This document shows, one piece after another, positions 55,937-64,000 of a stretch of DNA of 64,000 nt (position 1 is its first letter; the number at the start of each line of letters is the position of its first letter). Origin of the DNA: Crotalaria pallida (taxonomy: Eukaryota; Streptophyta; Magnoliopsida; Fabales; Fabaceae); the NCBI GenBank assembly GCA_037953625.1, contig CM075654.1, positions 21,631,501 to 21,695,500 on the forward strand, in the 5' to 3' direction. Below the pieces are notes generated by a model. It had not been told where the DNA came from. It worked only from the letters and a program-made list of their open reading frames with translations, and did no database searches. The position numbers and the translations under genes are program-made.

Positions 55937-57920
55937 CAAAGAAAAATCATATTATCTCATAAGGCTCAAAATGGGCAACTAAGGGAAAACAAATCCAACA
56001 AAAATATATGAACGCTACAAAAACACCATCCTAAATGCCTTAATCATTTTCATGCATGTAATTAATTATCAATCTCAAAATGGTCACCCGTCAAGTTCTA
56101 GAACACAAAACTAAAGTGAACACACTCATGAAAGAAATAGGGGTCTCAAATCAAAATATTTCAAATTATTCACATACACCATCAAATAGGCTCAAAATCC
56201 CACTAAGCTAAAGTCAGTTCATTAATTTCAAGTTCTGAAAAACTTTGTCAAAATAACCAAATTTCAAAAATATTTACAGCTCAACAAATAAATAACATGA
56301 ACCAATGAGTCTAATCCTACACTAAGTATATACACCTATCATTAGAAAAATAATCCTAAATCTAGAATAATTACAAAACATATACCTAAGACACAAACCA
56401 ACACCAAAAATGGGAAAATAATTCAGATATGAAAATTTTTTATTTTGTCCACTCCCCCAAACATAAAGGTTGACTTGTCCTCAAGCAAACTAAATTAAAC
56501 TTACCTAACTACAAAATAAAAAATTACATGAAATAAATTTGAAATACTTACTACGACATCCACAAAAATGCTCATCACTAACAAACGTGATAGATATTCC
56601 CCCAAACATAATACCTGCAAGTGTTAGAACCTACTGCCAAAAATAGCACCTCTAATGGGAAAATATATCAAATCACACCTGTCACACAGAATAGAACTAG
56701 ATGCTCATAAATAAATAGTCATGTAATAAAACTAAAAACAAATCCTAGAAAGCAATACATGTTTTTGTAATAGCAACAATACAAGTCCGAATAGGGGAAG
56801 AGATACAAAATATATCAATAAAATCAAAATCCCCTAAATTACTCCTCATCCTCCTCAGGAGATGCATCCAGCAAACTCTGATCCTTATCCGTGTATGGTG
56901 GTACATCATAGGGCATACCCTGCGCTGCTCCGATACTGCTCAGAAATGAGTCTCTAGCCTGGTTCTTATGCATCTCTCTGCGCTGGAGCTCAGCTGCTCT
57001 GCTCTGCCTCTGAAGCAAACGCTGTAACATCCCAATGATCTTCCCATCATCACATCCCCCCTGCTGTGCTGGCTGGCTGGAAGAACCTGCCTCATCCTGA
57101 GGCTGCTGAACTGGGATCTGGCTCTGTGACTGGGGTGGACCGGTCCTAGCTACCTCTATAGATCTACCAATAAATATATCCCATGTAGCTCTGGTCATCT
57201 TCGGGGTCCTCCTAAGATCCCGCACATCCCCACGAAAATCAACACCGGCTGCAGCACACAGTCGGGTGATCACCCAAGGAAAGCCCACATACCCTGCCTC
57301 TTTTCTAGCAAAATGATGCATCCTATCAGAAATAATAGATCCAGCATCTACTACGATACCACGACGAAGGGCATAAATTAGTCTACTATCCCAGGCTGTA
57401 CCTCAGTGTCGTGTGAATGTGGGTCCAAATTATGCATAATGAATCTGACCCAGAATCTGGCCGCTCCCCTCAAGTTCTTCTGGTAAACATGCTTGACTAC
57501 TCCAGATGTAGTCAAGTTCCAATCCTTGTCTACCAGAAACAAAGGATCATTCACCATGTGCAGCGGGTACTCCTCCTCATTATCAAAACTCGCCACAGTA
57601 AACATAGCAGGAGACGCCTCCAAGGGGTAAGACGGAAGTCCCATGACACGAGCAATAGTGTCAGAATCATAAGGAACCTCAACTCCTCGGACATACGAAA
57701 TCCTCCTATGAGTACCATCCAACTCGTACCTCTGCGCCCTCCACCAGGCGTTAGCATAAAATTCCCAGACCAGGAATTTGCTAAACACCTCATCGGGCTC
57801 CCTAATCCAACTCAACCACCTGTTAAGCCCCTCACTCTCATATAACATACTCGTCTCTGGGGTTATACCCCTCTTCACCATCTTTCCCTCATAATAGTTA
57901 TGGACCCTCGAATGCTCGAA
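55937..57920 (-). mobile_element. Athila-like remnant, post-pol region
   Basis: On the minus strand a putative transposon-protein gene is followed by a non-coding 0.9 kb (55937-56838). This contains a GCTTGAGGACAAGTCAACC and TTTGGGGGAGTGG sequence of the kind found downstream of pol in Athila-type elements. No LTR was found. It is bounded by the E fragment at 55936 and by the second copy of D at 57921. Confidence 0.55.
56839..57881 (-). pseudogene. Putative plant transposon protein (Transposase_32-like), one frameshift
   Basis: The minus-strand frame from 57881 contains FLVWEFYANAWWRAQRYELD, RISYVRGVEVPYDSDTIARV and WNLTTSGVVKHVYQKNLRGA. A single-base shift near 57393 ends it at 57378. The other frame continues with LIYALRRGIVVDAGSII, GYVGFPWVITRLCAAAGV and a Gln-rich, acidic C-terminus (SPEEDEE). 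The family assignment rests on the EFYANAW...YVRG pattern and is from memory. In plants such genes often accompany Athila/Tat elements. Function unknown. Confidence 0.65.
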
Positions 57921-58309
57921 GGTGCGTGATTCCAGCTATTATGCGCCAGTGTCCCGGTATGTGTGGCTGCATGCTGGATTAGGCCTCTTGATCTAGGCCC
58001 ATCTTTCGAAAACGAGGGGGAAAACGGTTTTCCTTCCCCCTCTTTCCCAAAATTGCTACTTTCTCTCTCATTCCCACAGTTACTCTCTCCCTCACCACTA
58101 CACCACTACTGCCCTCTCTCTCGCTCTACCGAAAACTGCTTCTCTCCTCCATACGAAAAAAAAACCATTCCCTCTCTCTCCACAGAAAACTTCTTTCTCT
58201 AATCATCGAACTTTTTTCCTCTTCTTTGTCTTTCGCCTTCTTCTTCTTCAGCAGCGAACCCATCATACCTTGAAAGTTTTCGGTTTCCTTCTCTCCTAAT
58301 CTGCTTCAG

Positions 58310-58566
58310 GTACTACTGCTCTACTTGTTTCTTTTCCTTCGCTTCTATTTCCTCTTCTCTCTGGTTTTTGGTTCTTGTGGGGGTTAATGTTTTTCGGTTT
58401 TTATGTTTTCATGCCTCTGTTTATATGGAAGTGGGGTGATTTTTTCTGGGTTTTAGGTTTGCCATTTTTGGGGATGAAATTAGTGACTTATGGTGTTTCT
58501 GGATTTGGGGCGTTTTAGGACTTGTTGGAGGGTTTTTAATTCATGTCTTTTGTTTTTATTTTTCAG
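58310..58566 (+). other. Probable 5'-UTR intron, D copy 2
   Basis: TTCAG|GTACT to TTTCAG|AAGG, as in copy 1. Confidence 0.5.
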
Positions 58567-58596
58567 AAGGTTTAAAGGAGTGGGTTGTTGTTCAGT

Positions 58597-60886
58597 ATGA
58601 GTAGGGATTGGTTTAGGAAATGGGCTGGGGTAGTTTCCCTGTCATCAAGCAGTAGTGGTGAGGAGGATGGCTCTTCCTCCTCGTCCTGTTCCTCCGCGGA
58701 GGTAGACGAGGCGCTCCGTCGCCAAAGGGAAAATAGGCGAAAATATGAGAGACGAGTTCTGAAGGTTGATCCCGTTGAGGTCATCTATCCTCGGGATTGG
58801 GAGGAAAAGAGAGAGTGGATACGACAGTACGCCTGGGCCGAGTTTGTCGACGGTAGAGAGCGTGCCGATTTCGAGGAGATGGAGAGAGAGATAATGTACG
58901 TCCGGGGGGTTCCTGTGGTAGAGGGGAGGTGCTCACCCGTCGGAACAACTTCGAGGGGGTTTTCTGGGGGGTTATTTTTCATAACCCGTAAGACTAATGC
59001 CGAGCTCCCCTGTTCTTCCACAGGTACCATGCCTCCCAGAAAGTGCATAAGCCGACCTGAACTTTATCCTGCACCCTCCGACGCTAATCAATATCAATGG
59101 GTCGACGTGGAGCCCAAAGGAGTTCTGTCCAGCTTAGACACCGAGGACAAGCTCGCCGAATTGAAGAGTGTCGTGCTTCCTTGCTCGGGGGATGCTGCCG
59201 GGACCTCCTACCAAGTTCTCCCCTGCTCGGGGAACGATAGAATTTGTTCGCGGACCGACAACAATTCCTTCTTCTTCTATGCTGATCTCATCCATAACCT
59301 TGGCGTATGTCTGCCGTTTACCAACCTGGAGATGCGGGTTCTGAACGAGCTCGGATTGGCGCCTTCGTAGCTTCACCCCAATACTTGGTCGTTCTTACGA
59401 GCATTTCAAAAGTATTGCGGGGCCAAGGGGTTGGTGTGCACAGTTCGTCTTTTCCTATGGATGTACAACCCATTCGTCAGAAATAAAGACAGGGTGACTG
59501 GTCGCCTTTAGGTGTCGGCTAAGGCCCGAGCTCACTGTGGATTGTTCGGCATGTTCTCCGAATCTTGGAAACATTTTAAACCAAGGTTTTTTAAATACAA
59601 GTACATGGGCGCTGGTCGACCTTGATTCCAGGACGAGACGGGTCCGAGGTTTCCTCTGGAGTGGACCCCCGAGTTCTTCAATCGTCATACCAGCACGCCG
59701 CAAAGGTGGTCAGGTGTAACCCTTGATGCCGACGAGGCCGTAACAGCCCATCATTTTCAGACAGAGTATCGTGCTCGGAAATTCCAGCTTGACGTTGGAG
59801 TTTTCATGAAGTGTCCTGACGATGAAGTCTTGACAAAAATTGGTAGTTACTTTTGCTCTTATACTTGTATGTTTTCTTTCAACTCTCTTATTAAATTTTC
59901 TTTATCTTTTGGTTGCAGAAGGACATTGGTCGGACATGTCGTCCAAAGCGCTGAAGGCTGCACTAGATGCACGCAGAAGGAAGAGGTCCGAAAACCCCTC
60001 CAACGAAGTCGTGGCTGCCGCAGTCTCCACTGAGACGACCTCAACCGATTCTGCTCCTCTTCACCCAACTCCGCTTGTGGTGATCATAGCCCAACCTCCC
60101 CCTCAATCTCCGAGTCCGAGCACTGAGGTGGTTGTTGCTGCAAATACTCCACCTCCAGAAAGTTCGAGGCTGCCGACCTCGGTCGCCAAGCCTTCGGTCA
60201 AAGATGCTCTCATAAAGATGTCGGGGGCAGAGTGGAAAAGGAAGGCTGAGGAGATGGCCTGTCAACTGAAGAGGGCTACCACCATGTTCACTGTGTTGGC
60301 CGAGGTTACTGACGACGTGGCCGAAGGTGTGTCACCGCCCAAGAAAAAGGCTCGATCCGAGATGGTAGCTGAGGTGGCGGAGCTGAAGAATAGCAAAAAT
60401 TCTGCCGAGCAAAGGTTGGCTGAGTTGGAAGAGAAGCACCGCCAACAGATGGAGGAGCTTCTGAAGAGTCATGAGGAGGCCCTGGCCAAGGTGAAAGCTG
60501 ATGTTAAGGAAGCTGGTCGGCAAGAAGGGCTAGCCGAGGTGGAGAAGGTGAGGGGTTTATTAAAGAGAAGAGCTGCTCAAGCTCTTAAGCACAAGATAGC
60601 GGCATCCGAGGCAGACTTCAACTTTGAGAAGGCGGGAAGCAAGATTTTTGCTGGTGCCGTAGAGAAGATTCTACACCTAAACCAAGGGCTCCGAATTCGG
60701 GTTGTTGGCGCCTCTGCTGGGTTCGGGGTGGAAAATGGGAAGATGGTAGACTATGATAAGGATGGGGCCGAGGTTGACCTCGACCAACCTGAGGAGAATC
60801 TTCCCAACCCCCTGGTGGAGAAAATGGATGAGGATTTCAATCCGAGCTTGGTTGTCCTTTCCGATGTGGAAGATGAAGCAGCATAA
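58597..60886 (+). pseudogene. Opposite-strand gene of D, copy 2
   Basis: It is open from ATG 58597 to TAG 59368-59370 (257 codons), without the breaks seen in copy 1 over this part. Further stops at about 59509 (TAG) and 59624 (TGA) lie where copy 1 has sense codons, and copy 2 has sense codons at the TGA and last TAG positions of copy 1. Intron 59843-59918 (76 nt) is followed by the second exon to TAA 60884-60886. This exon is a complete open frame with Pro/Ser linker and coiled coil (KNSAEQRLAELEEKHRQQME) and an acidic end (VVLSDVEDEAA). The two copies thus decayed independently from an intact gene. Confidence 0.65.
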
Positions 60887-60963
60887 GTCCCTTATGCTGG
60901 GCCGCTTGGATTTTGTATAACATGTCTTTGTGCTTTGCTACCTTTGTATAACATTTTATTTTT

Positions 60964-61257
60964 ATGCAAGTTTTTCTAGCTTTAACTTGTTGCATGTTAT
61001 TTTGATGCAAGTTTTTATTTTCACTTGTTGCATACACATGGTGTCCGAGGTCAGAGTTATGCAAGATTTTTCTTGTTTCATGAACGCGAGCTTTATTTTA
61101 CTAACTCGTTGCGTGTTTATTCGTTAGACCTCGGATCCGTACTGCGATCAGTTATGAAGTCACCAAAATAATGCAAGTGTTTTAGACTTGTTGCATTTTA
61201 TTTAGATAACCAAGTAACAGTTTTTGAAAATACAAGTTCTTTACAAACTTGTTGTAT
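60964..61257. repeat. Array of six hairpins, D copy 2
   Basis: Same six units as 51299-51590. Here unit 4 reads ACGCGAG/CTCGTTGCGT, restoring a pair that is mismatched in copy 1; unit 3 has a changed right arm (CTTGTTTCAT). Confidence 0.7.
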
Positions 61258-61964
61258 TTAGATTTGATCGGACCTGAAAAACGTGTGCTAAAAACACTGG
61301 TGTTTACGATCTAGTATAAATAACTCGGATAAGCTCGGACGACTCAGTGCGTGCAGTAATCTTATAAGTTTTCCTTTGAATAAAGGTGCTGTATATAAGC
61401 GCATACGATGGGGATCTCGGATCCACCCACCTTAGCCGAGGTGGGTGTCATCGTCCCCGATGTGAAAGAGGTTGCTGAGTGAAGCTCTGTCGAAACATTT
61501 CACAGCAAGCTGTTCTTTATCGGGTGTCCCTTGTACACTGTGCATATGAGCCGATCTCCTTTACAAGACATTGGCTGTGCATAGCGCCATGCAACATTTA
61601 GGTGGCTAGTGCTAAATGAGAAGCTAGTACGTACGTATATAAAACTGTGGCACTTGAGTATGGGCAAGTTTGTACTTTTTCATTAATCATAGAGGTGAGT
61701 ACATTGCCTTTCATGGAAATAAAGTGAGTATATCACAATGGAGTAGAACATGAGTAGAACATGACTAGTAGATGTAAAAACATGAACAGAAACTAAAATG
61801 AAACTTAAACTTAAACTTTGGCTGAAGATGCTGGTGATTGCTGAGGTAAACATAATTGGAATAGGTTCTCAGTGTTGCAGAGTTCTGGGAATTCGTGAGC
61901 TCGGTTCCCCAGAGTATGTTTCTGAGACGCCTCTGTTGGGGCCCTCTTGATCCCAAGTACATTT

Positions 61965-62660
61965 TCAGGAGTTCCTTTTCTCGGCCTGGTAGTGCTCGGC
62001 CGAGGAGAACCGATGAGAGATGCCTAGGAAATTGTTGGCAGTACTGCGAAATGCAGATTTTTTGATCTTGAAATACCAGAGCTTGGGACTTTGGGGAGCT
62101 CGGCCTAAGGAGTGAATGGGGTACTTGCTTCGGCCCTCGTCCCGGATCCGTGTCGAGCGGAGGGCGGACTCACCAACAGTTGGACAAATGAAAAGATTCT
62201 TCCCCTGTGGAGGGATGGAGAGAATCGGAAGAAAAGAGAGATTTTCCTTGAATGTATCTTTTACAGCTTTACCAAGGTCAGAAGAATCGATGGGAGCTGC
62301 CAACCCTTTCCCGTGAGGGGAAGACCTGAAAACATCTCGTTTGACCCAAAGGTCGGCCAATAGGACTCTCCCCTTAGTCAATGTCGGGTCAGTGAGCTCT
62401 TTCTGTTTCTTCTTTACTTCCCGTAGACTCGCGTTGTAGCAGAGTCGGGCTTTCACCTGGTCGGCTTTGATCGTGACGACCTTGTCGTCAGAGTCGACGA
62501 ATTTCATTGCTAAGTGTACTGTTGAAACTACTGCCCCAAAAGCTTGCAGGCAGGTTCGTCCCAATATCACATTGTATGGGGACTCAGAATCAACAACTAA
62601 AAACTTGATGATCTCCGTTCGGGCCGAAGGTTGCTTGCGTAAGGTTACCGGGAGGTGAAT
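61965..62660 (-). pseudogene. D copy 2 protease/RT-connection fragment
   Basis: The minus-strand frame contains ILGRTCLQAFGAVVSTVHLA and LPILSIPPQGKNLFICPTVG and stops at 61965, as in copy 1. The protease active site is not included because the E LTR begins at 62661. Confidence 0.75.
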
Positions 62661-64000
62661 GTGTAACAGCCCGATTTTCGTAAACCAAAAATATTTACTT
62701 TTACTTGTTAAAGTTGCAAAAATTGAGGCCAGATTTTTTTTTAAAACATTGTCGGAGTGTCTGACAACATCATTGAAAAGTCCTTTATGTTCTTCAACAC
62801 ACTTTTCTTAAAACCGAGTTGTTACTGAAGTGTTTCTTTTCATAAAACATTCGTTTTTATAAAAAAACTTGATTCAAAAACATCATGACAGTTCTTATAA
62901 ACTTTATATAGGTCAACCTTGCAAAAAGATGTACTCCCAAGTCAAATTAAAAACTTAGCTCCATTACATAAATGGTTCATGGCTCGGTAATCCTTGACTC
63001 AAAACACAAACAATAGACTTAACTAAGAACACTACACCTAACTCTTCCAGTCGTGCACCCCCAGGTGAAGCCTCCCTTTCCTTCTCGCATGCTTTCTTCA
63101 TTCTCGAAAGTGAAGTCCCTTCCGTTGCCAGCTCCCTGTTGTCGTTAGGCTTTTGTTCTCGTTCCTCTAGGGTGATGAACTCCTTATGACGCTCCATCTG
63201 CTCGTTACGATATCAGCAGCACCAATAGAACAACGAACAGGAGAGAGTAAGCGATCCGAACGACGAATCGTCGACGGCGTGGGATTACAATAGGCAAGAT
63301 AGAAGGACCATACAATATACAATGCAACACACAAGCAAACAACAATCAAGTGTATTATCATCGACATTATCATTATTGTCTTTACTTGTTATCATCTTTG
63401 TTCTCATTCTTCCTTTCTGTTCTTTTTCCTTTTCACAACCATATTTCTCTAGTCATGCAGTCTTATCAATTCACAACCTTTAGCTATTGGGGAAAATTAA
63501 GGTATCATCAAGATATTCGTGTCGTTTTCGGCTATCTCTCACGTCTACATCTCCTCGGTCATCCACCCAACCTAGTCGGAAGCAAACAGGAGTACAGGAC
63601 CTTTACCATGCGGGCGCGACAGCTGTCACAACACATAATGGTCCCTGACCAAGAGGCCCAGCCTCAATAATATCAATTCATAATAATCATGGCACACTGC
63701 CTCGCAGTGGCAAACACAATGCCCCGTTCCAGTCCCTCTCACTGTTCTCGATTTGCAATCTAGGGGGCGACAGTATGTTTCTAGTGGGCCCGCAGAACAT
63801 ACGACGGCATTAGACCCAGTCCCCACCGTGTTAGTGCACCACTTATGGAGTTCGTTCTGCCCAGAAACATACTCTAGACTTCTTGATGTTTCACCGTCAT
63901 CATCCTCCCCTAATGCAATCTCGTCCTAAGTATCCGTAGATACCTATCGTTTCTTCCTCTCCACTACTTCGCACTCTCATACCTCACCGCGTATGTCTTT
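62661..64000 (-). mobile_element. Family-E LTR copy d, to the right edge
   Basis: It begins TGTAACAGCCCGATTTTCG directly in the protease of D copy 2 and matches copy c from 9744 and copy b from about 7880 (TCTACATCTCCTCGGTCATCC). It continues past the window end, so the target duplication cannot be checked. Confidence 0.75.
62964..63197 (-). CDS. Small ORF in family-E LTR copy d, AG|ATG start
   Basis: The minus-strand ORF starts MERHKEFITLEEREQKPNDN straight after AACGAGCAG and is rich in E, K and R up to about residue 54, then hydrophobic. Flanks match copy c; the ORF does not. Product unknown. Confidence 0.3.
   Translation of the reverse strand: MERHKEFITLEEREQKPNDNRELATEGTSLSRMKKACEKEREASPGGARLEELGVVFLVKSIVCVLSQGLPSHEPFM

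Larger units (their letters stand above)
57921..62660 (-). mobile_element. Element D, copy 2 (partial)
   Basis: It matches 48257-52990 of copy 1 almost base for base, starting in the promoter region of the opposite-strand gene and ending inside the protease, where a family-E LTR begins at 62661. LTRs and gag are not present in the window. At the left junction TGCTCGA(A)GGTGCG is shared between both sides. Confidence 0.85.

Noticed and set aside
1..64000. tRNA, rRNA or microRNA genes
   Set aside because: No cloverleaf or rRNA core seen; tRNA-like words are only the primer-binding sites of the retroelements.

Overview
The window is intergenic DNA of a higher plant, most likely a eudicot. I see no ordinary host gene, tRNA or rRNA. 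It is a stack of nested Ty3/Gypsy LTR retrotransposons, mostly Tekay/Del-type chromoviruses plus Athila- and Tat-type elements. The evidence is LTR pairs with 5-bp target duplications, an initiator-Met-type and an Athila-type primer-binding site, polypurine tracts, and gag/protease/RT/RNase H/integrase/chromodomain sequence. Every pol gene is broken by stops, frameshifts or deletions.

Layout. 1-2509 is the end of a long non-coding LTR (family E, plus). It interrupts a chromovirus remnant F (2510-7184) made of RNase H tail, integrase and two LTR pieces; the second piece is interrupted by a 1.3-kb insert X (5140-6437). 7185-17954 is a minus-strand family-E LTR. A second ~5-kb E unit (9744-15669, target duplication AATTC) is inserted in it, and that unit holds an Athila-type LTR fragment (10576-11490). 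17955-35979 is minus-strand chromovirus A, split inside RNase H by plus-strand chromovirus B (22157-33911, LTRs of 3550 and 3549 bp, duplication CTTAG). A's gag is cut off at ~35979 against a truncated LTR of element D. D (35980-55706, minus) is a Tat-like element with gag and protease, no reverse transcriptase, and a spliced gene on the opposite strand. D is split by Athila-type element C (36366-48089, duplication GTTGC), which itself holds a solo LTR H (42730-45668). 55707-55936 looks like the far end of the E LTR that began at 7185. 55937-57920 is an Athila-like remnant with a putative plant transposon protein. 57921-62660 is a second copy of D (D2), cut at 62661 by another E LTR that runs off the window.

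The most unusual material is inside the LTRs, not in gag-pol. (1) The LTRs of B contain a gene-like unit: TATA box, splice donor, intron, acceptor and a ~156-codon ORF, recognisable in four copies with an apparent excess of synonymous change. LTRs of A and H have a 65-nt exon-like block behind a strong acceptor, and four E LTRs have dissimilar ORFs starting at AG|ATG at the matching place. (2) LTRs of A and B carry paired ACTCGAGT palindromes 20 bp apart; LTR H uses a different palindrome, TTAATCGATTAA, at the same 20-bp period. (3) D and D2 carry six consecutive hairpins with compensatory arm changes behind their opposite-strand gene. These are sequence observations; function is inferred.
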